Source: Robertmurraya korlensis NBRC 107688
Lineage (GTDB): Bacteria; Bacillota; Bacilli; Bacillales; Cytobacillaceae
Assembly: GCF_001591645.1 (NCBI RefSeq)
Contig: NZ_BCVH01000004.1
Span: 62,001 to 126,000, forward strand
DNA length: 64,000 nucleotides
Direction of reading: 5' to 3'
Shown: positions 43,566 to 52,026 of the stretch, one piece after another
Layout: each line of letters begins with the position of its first letter
How positions within the stretch are numbered: position 1 is the first letter of the stretch
Notes under the pieces: model-generated
Database searches by the model: none
What the model saw: the letters and a program-made list of their open reading frames with translations, nothing else
Told to the model about the DNA's origin: nothing
Translations under genes and position numbers: made by a program

Positions 43566-44150
43566 TTGTCTAATGACCGCCTAAAGCAATTTGATAAAGC
43601 CGTACGTATGAGAGAGGAATCAACCGATTTATTTATACAAATTTGGAAGGAGTATCATTTATATACTACTTTGGAATATTGGATGATGGCTTCTGTTCTT
43701 GTTGTACCATTATTAATATTATTTTTCAAAATAGATAAAAGTAAAATCTTTTTAATTGGATTTTTTGGATACAGCTTTCATGTTGTTTTTGCATATATTG
43801 ATTTGTTTGGAATGAATGCGGGTTACTGGCATTATCCTTTCCAATTAATTCCTACATTACCGAGCTTATCGATAGACGCCAGCTTCGTACCAGTTACGTT
43901 CATGCTCGTTTACCAATGGACGATAAATCACAAAAAGAACTATTATCTTTATGCGTTCTTAACATCAGGGGGATTTTCGTTTGTTTTTAAACCCCTACTT
44001 GTTGAACTTGGTTTGTTTAGAATGTATGAAAATAAGAATTATTTGCATTTATTAGTGGGGTACATTTTTGTTTCACTGATGGCAAAATTCATGACTAATG
44101 TATTTTTGTGGACTCAAAAAAAATACGAACATTCCAAAGTACAAAATTAA
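43566..44150 (+). CDS. CBO0543-type integral membrane protein (paralogue 2)
   Basis: A 194-residue protein with about five membrane segments. It shares with the proteins at 13321 and 45981 the segments VPLLILFFKIDKSKIF, FFGYSFHVVFAYID, GYWHYPFQLIPTLPSLSIDA, FVPVTFMLVYQWTINHKKNYYLYAF and FKPLL. TTG 43566 is preferred since AAGGATGA is just upstream; ATG 43557 overlaps it. Function unknown. It is bounded by a terminator. Confidence 0.75.
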   Translation: MSNDRLKQFDKAVRMREESTDLFIQIWKEYHLYTTLEYWMMASVLVVPLLILFFKIDKSKIFLIGFFGYSFHVVFAYIDLFGMNAGYWHYPFQLIPTLPSLSIDASFVPVTFMLVYQWTINHKKNYYLYAFLTSGGFSFVFKPLLVELGLFRMYENKNYLHLLVGYIFVSLMAKFMTNVFLWTQKKYEHSKVQN

Positions 44151-44154
44151 TCTG

Positions 44155-44179
44155 CCTTTACAATAGTAAAGGTATTTTT
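44155..44179 (+). terminator. Intrinsic terminator
   Basis: CCTTTAC / GTAAAGG with loop AATA and a T5 run, after the CBO0543-type gene. Confidence 0.75.
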
Positions 44180-44323
44180 GGTTTGGAGAAATGTGTAAAG
44201 GAAGGAATAATGTACCTTCATGTAGAATTAGTTAAACTTGTGTTTCTGCAAACACTAAAAGAAGAATAAAGGGAAATTCACTAAGAAATTATAGTGGAAC
44301 TGTTAAATAGGGGGATTTAGTAA

Positions 44324-45064
44324 ATGGATGTTTCATTATTGTTGCAATATGGTTGGGTTTTGTTGATTTTGATTGTTTTAGAAGGTTTATTATCGGCTGA
44401 TAATGCCCTTGTTTTAGCGATAATGGCAAAGCACTTACCTGAGGATCAACAGAAAAAGGCAATCAATATTGGGTTGCTATTAGCATTTGTTTTTAGGATT
44501 GGGGCCATTTTTATCATTTCGTTCCTCTTTCACGTTTGGCAAGTGCAGGCCATCGGAGCAGCGTATTTAATCTATATTGCGTTAAAACACTTGTTCACAA
44601 AGCACGAACGTGAAAAGGATGCAAAAGGAAAAAGTTATCGTGCAACCGTCGCTCAAATTGCTCTAGCAGATATTGCATTCGCCGTGGATTCTATTTTGGC
44701 AGCCGTTGCGCTTGTCCTAGCTTTACCAGATACACCACTAGGAGATATTGGTGGAATGGATGCGGCTCAATTCATCGTAATTTTATTGGGAGCCATTGCA
44801 GGATTAATTGTTATCCGATTTGCAGCAGCGTTCTTTGTTAAGATCTTAACGGAACGTCCTAGTCTAGAACGTGCCGCCATGTTGTTAGTTGGTTGGGTAG
44901 GGATAAAACTTCTTATGCATACTCTGGCTCACCCATCCGTGCATATCATTTCACATGATTTTGTTGAAGGTCCTGTTTGGAATACGATTTTTTGGTCCGT
45001 CATGCTATTAATTGCTGTAGGCGGTTGGTTCATGTCTGGAAAACAAAAGGCTGTAGGCCACTAA
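44324..45064 (+). CDS. TerC-family membrane protein (metal exporter type)
   Basis: A 246-residue, seven-helix TerC protein. LEGLLSADNALVLAIMAKHLP and ADIAFAVDSILAAVALV contain the paired Asp residues (SADNA, FAVDS) that define the family and likely bind metal. B. subtilis YceF and YkoY of this family export manganese and aid metalation of secreted proteins. A yybP-ykoY riboswitch, common for such genes, is not recognisable in the 170-bp leader. Strong gene; monocistronic. Confidence 0.9.
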   Translation: MDVSLLLQYGWVLLILIVLEGLLSADNALVLAIMAKHLPEDQQKKAINIGLLLAFVFRIGAIFIISFLFHVWQVQAIGAAYLIYIALKHLFTKHEREKDAKGKSYRATVAQIALADIAFAVDSILAAVALVLALPDTPLGDIGGMDAAQFIVILLGAIAGLIVIRFAAAFFVKILTERPSLERAAMLLVGWVGIKLLMHTLAHPSVHIISHDFVEGPVWNTIFWSVMLLIAVGGWFMSGKQKAVGH

Positions 45065-45075
45065 ATACAAAAGAA

Positions 45076-45119
45076 GAAAGGTGCATCAATCCTTACCGGA
45101 TAATGCACCTTTCTCATTT
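45076..45119. terminator. Bidirectional terminator-like hairpin
   Basis: GAAAGGTGCAT / ATGCACCTTTC flank a 16-base loop between convergent genes. The T runs are short on both sides. Confidence 0.6.
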
Positions 45120-45120
45120 C

Positions 45121-45426
45121 CTAATCCAATTGTTGAAAAACATCTTCTATGCTTTCATACCCCGTTTTGTCATCAGTGTTCGGCTCATCTGTTTCAATTG
45201 TCCATTCTTTACCGATAAGTGCAAGATGTCCGTTAGAATTGGTCTTATAGGTTTGATGAATGAAGTAGGTTCCACCATTCTGATTAATCGTATAGCCCAT
45301 GTAATATTGGCCATTTGGACCTTGTTCTTCAAATAGACCAATATCTTCTAGGTTATATGTATCCATTAATGAATGAAAAGATTGTTGTAATTCGTTCATG
45401 ATGTTCTCGCGTGTTACGTATTCCAT
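45121..45426 (-). CDS. DUF5634-like small protein
   Basis: A 101-residue soluble protein. EYVTRENIMNELQQSFHSL, GPNGQYYMGYTINQNGGTYF, GKEWTIETDEP and GYESIEDVF fit what I recall of the Bacillus family DUF5634, which has no known function. AGGGGATGA precedes ATG 45426. It converges on terC across a shared hairpin. Confidence 0.7.
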   Translation of the reverse strand: MEYVTRENIMNELQQSFHSLMDTYNLEDIGLFEEQGPNGQYYMGYTINQNGGTYFIHQTYKTNSNGHLALIGKEWTIETDEPNTDDKTGYESIEDVFQQLD

Positions 45427-45602
45427 TTAATCATCCCCTTATTGTGATTATAAAAATAAAATCTCTATCTGTAGTAATATTCTACAAACCTCAATATATT
45501 AGACAGAAATCTGAAGGAAAGACCAGGAATACTTATAAAATTAACATTTGTAAACTGCACAAACAAAAAGAAGTGAAGGACTATTTTATTAGAGGGAAAC
45601 GA

Positions 45603-45941
45603 ATGGCTCAAAAATATATCGACATATTCAGCGACCTTTTAAAAAAGGAAGATTTACCTGCACCGATGACTTGGGACACAGCTCTTACGGATTCAACAAT
45701 CCCTGTTTTCTCCGAGAAACTAATGATGTTCCATGTGTCTGGTATGATTGCAGCTGGGATAGGTAATTATGGTGCTTCAATGTCTAGGAGTCCGAGAAGA
45801 GATTTAGGATTAAAATATGCTTCGCTAATTCCAGAAATTGCCCTATACGCGGAGGATGGAGCAAACATTATGATAAAACACGGGTGGCTAGAGGAACCAC
45901 CTCAATCGGATAACCGTGAGAGACTAATAAAAGGGGAGTAA
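45603..45941 (+). pseudogene. C-terminal fragment of a DUF3231-family protein
   Basis: 112 codons from ATG 45603 encode KYIDIFSDLLKKEDLPAPMT, then FSEKLMMFHVSGMIAAGIGN, RRDLGLKYA and EDGANIMIKHGWLEEPPQ, all from the last third of DUF3231 ferritin-like proteins of Bacillus (normally about 330 residues, two four-helix units). Recognisable homology continues in frame before the ATG (KEVKDYFIRGKRMAQ), but the frame upstream then loses similarity and has no start site. The gene appears to have lost its N-terminal two thirds. AGAGGGAAA before ATG 45603 may still allow a truncated product. Confidence 0.7.
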
Positions 45942-45977
45942 AAAGACCAAACGTACATACCATAGATTTGGTCTTTT
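45941..45977. terminator. Bidirectional intrinsic terminator
   Basis: AAAAGACCAAA / TTTGGTCTTTT (11 bp) between convergent genes. Confidence 0.83.
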
Positions 45978-45980
45978 GGC

Positions 45981-46550
45981 TTATTTACTACTTTTTTCAA
46001 AGTGTAAAAAAACATTTGTAATCCATTTGGATAATAAACCGCCGCTAATATACCAAAGAAATAAATGAAAGTAAGTAGTCCCCTTTGATAATTGAAATAA
46101 TTCAAAATAACATAAAATCGGCTTAAATACAAATGCAAACAGTGAAGCTACAACTAACATGGAAATGTAATAATTCTTTTTTTTATTTAACGTCCATTGA
46201 TAAACAAGCATGATTACTACAGGGATTAAAGACGTATCCAATCCCATATTTATTGGTAATAAGGGGATTATTTTATAAGGATACTTCCAGTGTCCAAATC
46301 TGGTTGAGTACCCATCAATATAAGTTGATATAATATGAGCGCTGTAGCCAAAAAAACCGATATGAAAAGCCTTTGACCGATCGAGTTTAAAATATAAAAC
46401 AATTAATGGAATAATTAAAAATGCAATATTTAGCCAGAACTGCCATGTATCAATACTGGAATACTCTTTCCAATAATTAACCCAATCATGGGCTAATTCG
46501 CTAGATGTATCCTTCAGTTTTTGCAAATTTTTAAGTTGTTCGTGATTCAT
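45981..46550 (-). CDS. CBO0543-type integral membrane protein (paralogue 3)
   Basis: A 189-residue protein with about five membrane segments. The shared block is IPLIVLYFKLDRSKAF, GFFGYSAHIISTYIDG, GHWKYPYKIIPLLP, GLDTSLIPVVIMLVYQWTLN, KKKNYYI and FKPIL. ATG 46550 has GAGGGAT close upstream and gives a length equal to the two paralogues; longer in-frame starts (to 46646) add a hydrophobic extension without a site. Function unknown; it is 2 kb from paralogue 2 on the opposite strand. Confidence 0.75.
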   Translation of the reverse strand: MNHEQLKNLQKLKDTSSELAHDWVNYWKEYSSIDTWQFWLNIAFLIIPLIVLYFKLDRSKAFHIGFFGYSAHIISTYIDGYSTRFGHWKYPYKIIPLLPINMGLDTSLIPVVIMLVYQWTLNKKKNYYISMLVVASLFAFVFKPILCYFELFQLSKGTTYFHLFLWYISGGLLSKWITNVFLHFEKSSK

Positions 46551-46660
46551 ATGATCCCTCATTATATTTATATAATTTCCTTCCTCTAATAGTTTGTAAA
46601 TAAATGTAAAATAAAATACAAAATAATAAATGATTTCTAAGAACAAGTATTTATTACATG

Positions 46661-46697
46661 TAAAAAAGGACTAGCCAGTAATCAAGCATAGTCCTTT
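46661..46697 (-). terminator. Intrinsic terminator of chrA
   Basis: TAGTCC and GGACTA arms with AAAAAA beyond the left arm, giving a T6 run in the leftward transcript. Confidence 0.82.
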
Positions 46698-46706
46698 GTC
46701 TTATTT

Positions 46707-47891
46707 TTATATAAAAGTCATAAGTGTTCCACCGATTACTCCAGTCACGACGATAATCCATGGAGGCATCTTCCAGTATACAAGCATACAGAATAAAATA
46801 GCTGCAAATGCAAAATCAATTGAAGATAAAATGGAACTTGTCCAAATAGGTTGATAGAAGGCGGATATTAGAATGCCTACTACTGCTGCGTTCACTCCCA
46901 TTAAAGCTCCTTTAATTTTAGGATTACGACGAATCGAATCCCAGAAAGGTAATGCTCCCAATACAAGAAGAAAGGCGGGTAAAAAGATTGCAAAAGTGGC
47001 TAATAGCCCCCCTTGCCAACCATTCATAACAGTTCCTAAATAAGCAGCAAATGTAAAGAGGGGACCTGGTACAGCCTGGGTAGCTCCATAACCAGCTAAA
47101 AAGGCTTCTTCCGTTAACATTCCATTAGGAACAAATTCACGTTCCAGTAAAGGCAACACCACATGTCCGCCACCAAATACTAAGGAACCTGATCGGTAAA
47201 AGCTATCAAACAAAGCTAACCAATGAATATTTGTGCCTTCTCTTAAGACAGGAAGCAATAATAATAAGCAAAAGAAAACTAGTAAGGAGATAATTCCAAA
47301 ACGACGACTAATCGGGAAAGTCACCTTTTGTACATGTGTCTCTGTTTGTTGTCTGTACAGGAAAAAACCAAGAACTCCTGCAATTAGAATGACACCTACC
47401 TGAGTAAAGGCCGTTTGCCAAAGCAGTGTTACTACCAGAGCAAATAGTGCAAGTGCTTTTCTTTTTATATCAGGAGTTAAATTACTAGCCATTCCTAGTA
47501 TCGCATGTGCTACAACTGCAACTGCAACAATTTTTAGGCCATGTATCCAACCTGCATCCATTACTCCGGATCCTTGAAGCAAGAGAGCAAATATCATAAG
47601 GGCAACAACTGATGGAAGAGTAAAGCCAATAAAAGATACAATTCCGCCAAGAAGCCCAGCTCTTATGACACCAATTCCGATACCAACTTGACTGCTTGCT
47701 GGGCCAGGAAGGAATTGACATAATGCCACTAAATCAGCATAAGTTTTTTCGTCTAGCCACTTTCTTCTTTGTACATATTCATTATGGAAATAACCTAAAT
47801 GAGCAATTGGACCGCCAAACGATGTTAATCCTAGTCGAGTCGACACCATAAGGATTTCCAATAATGATTTCAAATGATTACTTTGTTTCAT
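46707..47891 (-). CDS. chrA: Chromate transporter, full-length CHR family
   Basis: A 394-residue membrane protein with two homologous halves (long-chain ChrA), each opening with a signature: TRLGLTSFGGPIAHLGYFHNEY and then LPGPASSQVGIGIG in the first, SGSLVFGGGHVVLPLLEREF and TQAVPGPLFTFAAYLG in the second. It would export chromate by proton-linked efflux; natural substrate could also be another oxyanion such as sulfate. It is 18 bp behind a PadR regulator, a common pairing in Bacillus. Confidence 0.92.
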   Translation of the reverse strand: MKQSNHLKSLLEILMVSTRLGLTSFGGPIAHLGYFHNEYVQRRKWLDEKTYADLVALCQFLPGPASSQVGIGIGVIRAGLLGGIVSFIGFTLPSVVALMIFALLLQGSGVMDAGWIHGLKIVAVAVVAHAILGMASNLTPDIKRKALALFALVVTLLWQTAFTQVGVILIAGVLGFFLYRQQTETHVQKVTFPISRRFGIISLLVFFCLLLLLPVLREGTNIHWLALFDSFYRSGSLVFGGGHVVLPLLEREFVPNGMLTEEAFLAGYGATQAVPGPLFTFAAYLGTVMNGWQGGLLATFAIFLPAFLLVLGALPFWDSIRRNPKIKGALMGVNAAVVGILISAFYQPIWTSSILSSIDFAFAAILFCMLVYWKMPPWIIVVTGVIGGTLMTFI

Positions 47892-47909
47892 TAAATCACC
47901 TCTGAAAAA

Positions 47910-48218
47910 CTATTCTTTTATTTCTTTAAATAATTCATATGCCTTATTTCTTGCCTCAGTTAAAATCTCTACCCCTTTTGCTGTCGTGGAATAATACTTT
48001 CTTATTTTCCCGTCAACATTTTTTTCTTCCTTCCATAACAATCCGTCTTCTTCCATAGAATGGAGAATAGGATAGAGGGTACCAGAGCTAATATTGTAGC
48101 CGTGTTCTTTCAGTTCCTCGAGCATCCATACACCAAAGATAGGCTTCTCCTTGGCATGGTGCAGGATATGAATGTGGATAAATCCAAGAAATAGTTTCCT
48201 TAATACCTTGTCTTCCAA
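47910..48218 (-). CDS. PadR-family transcriptional regulator of chrA
   Basis: A 102-residue PadR winged-helix protein: LGFIHIHILHHAKEKPIFGVWMLEEL, SGTLYPILHSMEEDGLLWKEE and KYYSTTAKGVEIL are the PadR core. TTG 48218 is the start, with GGAGGTGA 5 bases upstream. A 7-bp inverted repeat about 20 bp upstream is a likely operator. It is cotranscribed with chrA, probably derepressed by chromate or a metabolite. Confidence 0.87.
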   Translation of the reverse strand: MEDKVLRKLFLGFIHIHILHHAKEKPIFGVWMLEELKEHGYNISSGTLYPILHSMEEDGLLWKEEKNVDGKIRKYYSTTAKGVEILTEARNKAYELFKEIKE

Positions 48219-48235
48219 AGATTCACCTCCAATTA

Positions 48236-48258
48236 TCAATATTGGAAACCGATATTGA
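48236..48258. promoter_or_regulatory. Candidate PadR operator
   Basis: TCAATAT and ATATTGA, 9 bp apart, form an inverted repeat just upstream of the padR-chrA ribosome site. Confidence 0.6.
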
Positions 48259-48315
48259 CTTTCGAAATCAAGTATAACATGTCTTTCTTTTTATACTGTT
48301 CTAAACAGTTATTTT

Positions 48316-49221
48316 TTACAAAACCTTAACATTCTTCTGAAGGTGTTTTGTTAATAGGTAAGATCTGATTTGCGGGTACGCAATTCCAGCCAAAATAATT
48401 AACACTCCAAACCATTGTAGCCATGTCACCTGCTCATGGAGTACCCAGACTGAAGCTATGACAGCTACAGGAAGTTCACCCGCACTAAGTATACTAGCGA
48501 GTTCGGGGCTAATTTTTGGTGCTCCTAATGAGAAGAGTAGGATAGGAATGACGGTTCCGAACGCTCCTAAAATGAAACCATAAAACCATAAACCTTCTCC
48601 AAGCGAAGTGAATACTACTTTTGGTGTGAACACCGTTAGTAGAATCAATAAACCTCCAGTAGAAATGTAGAAACTTCGAGTAATGAGTGGTAGTTTTGTT
48701 TCGACTTTTCCGCTTAATAAAATAAATAAGGTCATCATTAAAGCGGCAAGCAAACCAAAAATCAACCCCATAACATCTATATGATGTACTTTCCCTCCAA
48801 CTATTCCACCTGCTAAGAAGGTTCCGCCCATTAATAAGAAGATAGATAGAAGGGTGGACCTCGAAGGCCATTTTTTGGTTGCTACTGAATGAATCAATAT
48901 GCCCATCCAGGTAAATTGAAACAGCAAAATAATCGCTATAGAGGCAGGGATGGTTTGTAGAGAATAGTAGTAAAAAACGCCAGTCAATGCTGTACATGCT
49001 CCAACAACCGCCAGACGGATAAATTGTTTAAAGCTTATTTTTTGTCTGGAAAAAATAATCATTAAGATAAGCATAATCGCCCATCCAAAACCATATTGCC
49101 CCATTGTTACTTCGCGAAAGCTAAAGCCTTCTTTGTAAGCCAATTTCACAATCGTGGACAAGATACCGAAGGAACAGGCTCCTAGAAAAACATAAAATGA
49201 ATGCAGGACCAAACGATACAA
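48316..49221 (-). CDS. EamA-family drug/metabolite exporter
   Basis: A 301-residue protein with ten membrane helices in two EamA repeats (SFGILSTIVKLAYKEGFSF in the first, FILGAFGTVIPILLFSLGAP and ELPVAVIASVWVLHEQVTWL in the second). It is a DMT-superfamily exporter; substrate unknown. TTG 49221 follows AGGAGGGG. Its leader includes a 23-bp hairpin (49245-49299) ending shortly before the ribosome site. Confidence 0.86.
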   Translation of the reverse strand: MYRLVLHSFYVFLGACSFGILSTIVKLAYKEGFSFREVTMGQYGFGWAIMLILMIIFSRQKISFKQFIRLAVVGACTALTGVFYYYSLQTIPASIAIILLFQFTWMGILIHSVATKKWPSRSTLLSIFLLMGGTFLAGGIVGGKVHHIDVMGLIFGLLAALMMTLFILLSGKVETKLPLITRSFYISTGGLLILLTVFTPKVVFTSLGEGLWFYGFILGAFGTVIPILLFSLGAPKISPELASILSAGELPVAVIASVWVLHEQVTWLQWFGVLIILAGIAYPQIRSYLLTKHLQKNVKVL

Positions 49222-49244
49222 AAGATAACCCCTCCTAAAAATAG

Positions 49245-49299
49245 AAAGAACCCATCTTTATTGTTTTAGTTTCCAGAAAACAATAAAAATGGGTTCTTT
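49245..49299 (-). other. Long leader hairpin before the EamA gene
   Basis: AAAGAACCCAT plus TTTATTGTTTT pair with AAAACAATAAA plus ATGGGTTCTTT, 22 of 23 positions, over a 9-base loop. In the leftward transcript it is followed by CTATTTTTA and then the ribosome site of the EamA gene. It could terminate the oxidoreductase transcript, or work as an attenuator. Confidence 0.7.
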
Positions 49300-49397
49300 G
49301 AGTTAAAAAAATTATACTTTCTATATAGGTATTGTGACAAGCGATACACTTCTATTTTTATAGGTTATGAGGAGGAAACGAGCTTTTATCATTAATA

Positions 49398-50366
49398 TTA
49401 AACAGTGATTACCACTTTCCCTTGAGCATGACCTTCAGAGAAATAATTGAAAGCATCAGCAATCTCACTTAATTTATATTTTCTATCGATAACTGGCTTT
49501 ACACTACCTGATTCAAGTAATTCTTTAATATAAATTAAGTCTTTTTGATTGGCTCGCTGTAGTATGTTTCCGATCTTTTTACTTCCTATGATTGATGTCC
49601 ATGGTCCTTGTATCATGGTTTGATATAACTGTTCTCCTGAACCTCCGACATGAAGAAAGATGCCATTCGGATTCAAAGCTCTTTTATAAATAGATAAGGG
49701 CTGGTTTCCATTTACACCTAATATCAAGTCATACTTTTCCTGAGATTGGGAGAAATTTTCTTTCTGATAATCGATGACATGGTCAGCACCGATCGAACGT
49801 AAAATTTCCACATTTCTCGTACTACAAACGCCTGTAACTTCCGCATCAAATGCTTTTGCTATTTGCACAGCAAATGTACCAACACCACCAGAAGCACCAT
49901 AGATCAAAACTTTCTGTCCTGGTTGAATATTTCCTTTATTCCTTAGTGCTTGCAGGGCGGTAACTCCCGCCATTGGTACTGCTGCAGCTTCCTCATAGGA
50001 TACATTATTCGGTTTTAATGCAAGTGCACCTTCAGGGACGCATACATATTCTGCAAAACCACCCCAACCATAGGCAGATAGGTCACCAAATACCTCATCC
50101 CCTAATTGAAGTTGGTTTACTTTATTGCCGATCGATTCAACCTGACCTGCAATGTCGCCTCCAGGTATGGAGTATTTCGGTTTAAATAAACCAAAAGCCA
50201 ATCGAGCTAAATAAGGTTGACCTTTTAAGAGAACTAGATTTCCATAGTTTATGGAAGAGGCATGTATTTTCACTAACACTTCCTTGTTCTTAGGAACAGG
50301 TTTATCCACCTCTTTTAAAGAAAGCACATTAGAATTACCATACTCTGTACAAACAACTGCCTGCAT
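49398..50366 (-). CDS. Quinone oxidoreductase-like MDR protein
   Basis: A 322-residue medium-chain dehydrogenase/reductase. The nucleotide fold is marked by YGASGGVGTFAVQIAKA, the N-terminal GroES-like domain by VLVKIHASSINYGNLVLLKG. The zinc-binding Cys/His set of alcohol dehydrogenases is missing, placing it in the QOR group that reduces quinones or alkenal-type substrates with NADPH. Monocistronic; divergent from the sulfite-exporter gene. Confidence 0.87.
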   Translation of the reverse strand: MQAVVCTEYGNSNVLSLKEVDKPVPKNKEVLVKIHASSINYGNLVLLKGQPYLARLAFGLFKPKYSIPGGDIAGQVESIGNKVNQLQLGDEVFGDLSAYGWGGFAEYVCVPEGALALKPNNVSYEEAAAVPMAGVTALQALRNKGNIQPGQKVLIYGASGGVGTFAVQIAKAFDAEVTGVCSTRNVEILRSIGADHVIDYQKENFSQSQEKYDLILGVNGNQPLSIYKRALNPNGIFLHVGGSGEQLYQTMIQGPWTSIIGSKKIGNILQRANQKDLIYIKELLESGSVKPVIDRKYKLSEIADAFNYFSEGHAQGKVVITV

Positions 50367-50564
50367 GTAAATACCTCCTATAAATCAATCTCTAAATTTT
50401 ATATTTTAAGATATTCCATGAAACAGGTCTTAAAAACCGATCAGGTTATTTTTAACAAACAAAAGAATGTTTTTAATATTTTTTAAATTCCTAGTTTACA
50501 GGTAGGGATAATGTGGATTATAGTATATAAACAATGCTACTTTAAGAAGTTTGGAGGCAATGAA

Positions 50565-51452
50565 ATGAAAAAGTTAATTGTATTTGCGTTTATTGGTTTG
50601 TTTGCACAGCTAATAGACGGCGCATTAGGAATGGCGTACGGGGTGACGTCCTCATCAATGTTACTAGCTTTTGGTATTGCACCAGCAGTTGCGTCCGCAT
50701 CAGTTCATTTAGCGGAAGTGGTAACAACGGCTGCATCTGGAGCTTCACACATTAAATTTGGGAATGTTGATAAAAAAACCGTAGTTAGACTCGTCATACC
50801 AGGATCGATTGGAGCATTTTTAGGGGCTACATTTTTAAGTAATATTCCTGGTGACCTAGCAAAGCCCTATATTTCTATTTTTTTACTTGCCCTTGGTGTA
50901 TATGTTTTAGCTAGATTCTTATTCATGTTTAAAGTTGGAGAACAGAAAAACAATATTGGCCTATCAAGAAAAAAATCCATCCCTCTAGGATTGATTGCCG
51001 GTTTTGCTGATGCGACTGGTGGAGGTGGCTGGGGTCCCATTGCAACTCCTGTTTTGCTATCTCAAAAAGGAATCAGTGCACGTAAAGTAGTTGGTACAGT
51101 TGATACAAGCGAATTTGCCATTGCCGTTTCTGCTACTCTTGGATTTTTAATCTCCCTTGGTTGGGAACAAGTAAACTGGCTGTGGGTAGGAGCGTTAATG
51201 ATTGGTGGATTAATTGCTGCACCGATTGCTGCCTGGTTAGTACAAAAAATCCATGCTCAATTAATGGGTGTGCTTGTAGGAGGATTTATTATCTTAGTTA
51301 ACTCTAGGAATCTTGTAACAACATGGATTGATCAAACAAATGTTTATCCATTTGTTTACGCTAGCATTGCAGGTATTTGGATAGCTTCGATTGTATATAT
51401 CGTAATAAAAATTAAAAATACAAGTACAAATGCAAGTGAAGTAGTAAATTAA
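50565..51452 (+). CDS. TauE/SafE (TSUP) family anion permease
   Basis: A 295-residue, eight-helix TSUP protein. AQLIDGALGMAYGVTSSSML and GFADATGGGGWGPIATPVLL are the duplicated family signatures. Such proteins move sulfite, sulfoacetate or related anions. Neighbouring Rrf2 remnant and YezD-like gene support a sulfur role. ATG 50565 follows GGAGG by 8 bases. An upstream in-frame ATG at 50511 has no site. Confidence 0.87.
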   Translation: MKKLIVFAFIGLFAQLIDGALGMAYGVTSSSMLLAFGIAPAVASASVHLAEVVTTAASGASHIKFGNVDKKTVVRLVIPGSIGAFLGATFLSNIPGDLAKPYISIFLLALGVYVLARFLFMFKVGEQKNNIGLSRKKSIPLGLIAGFADATGGGGWGPIATPVLLSQKGISARKVVGTVDTSEFAIAVSATLGFLISLGWEQVNWLWVGALMIGGLIAAPIAAWLVQKIHAQLMGVLVGGFIILVNSRNLVTTWIDQTNVYPFVYASIAGIWIASIVYIVIKIKNTSTNASEVVN

Positions 51453-51543
51453 GTTTTGTTTCCCCCTAAAGAATACAAAGTAATCCATTTTTATATGCAA
51501 AAGTCGACTGTTTTAATCAAAAATCATCTTTTTATGGTAAAAT

Positions 51544-51562
51544 GTTGACTAGAATACTCAAC
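51544..51562. promoter_or_regulatory. Candidate Rrf2-family operator
   Basis: GTTGACTAGAATACTCAAC is a 19-bp palindrome with GTTGA(C)TA / TA(C)TCAAC arms, 52 bp before the Rrf2 start codon. Confidence 0.6.
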
Positions 51563-51614
51563 TTTGAGGTTAAAATTTAATTAATTGAATGGGCTAAAGT
51601 AGGGGGAAAACAAA

Positions 51615-52026
51615 ATGAAGGTTTCAAGTAAGGGAGAATATGCACTAAGGGCACTCCTAGTTCTTGGGGAACATCATGGAAAAGTGGTATCAATTCAAGA
51701 AATTTCAGATAAAACTTTAGTTACTGTAAGTTATTTAGAACAAATTTTATTAAAGCGGATATATCTTAAAACGGGAGACAAGGGACATAAACATTGGTGA
51801 AGTCATTCGGGTGTTAGAGGGGCCACTTTCCCCTATGGGATGTGCATCAATTACGAAATACGAACCATGTCAATTAGAACCTTCATGTCAACTAAAGCCG
51901 CTCTGGTCGCTTGTAAGAGATACCATCGCATATGTGTTAGATCAAACCACTTTAGAGGATTTATTGGAGAATAAATTGACTTTGAATAAAGGGGATAATT
52001 TTCTTGCTTTCAAAAGGACAAATTGA
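51615..52026 (+). pseudogene. Rrf2-family regulator, broken by an internal deletion
   Basis: The first frame (51615-51800) gives MKVSSKGEYALRALLVLGEH, VSIQEISDKTLVTVSYLEQI and then KRIYLKTGDKGHKHW-stop. The second frame resumes with DINIGEVIRVLEGPLSPMGC from 51784 and ends at 52026. Between YLEQ and VLEGP only 94 bases remain where Rrf2 proteins such as CymR need about 46 codons, so roughly 44 bases, including the wing of the DNA-binding domain (RGxxGGYxL), are lost and the frame is broken. The second part keeps three Cys in GCASITKYEPC and QLEPSC, positions like the Fe-S ligands of IscR/NsrR. GGGGG precedes ATG 51615. Confidence 0.8.

Noticed and set aside
44209-44268. 19-codon open frame after GAAGGAA in the terC leader
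   Set aside because: Too short and lacking conservation evidence; overlapping short frames exist by chance.
44155-44323. yybP-ykoY manganese riboswitch before terC
   Set aside because: The conserved core and helices expected of this riboswitch are not found; the region holds a terminator of the upstream gene and a plain leader.
48295-48309. ACTGTT-CTA-AACAGT palindrome as terminator of the EamA gene
   Set aside because: A 3-base loop and no T run in the leftward direction; it may be an operator but support is weak.
48509-48997. Same-strand alternative frame of 162 codons inside the EamA gene
   Set aside because: Composition is Trp/Cys/Ser-rich nonsense and the in-frame exporter is clear.
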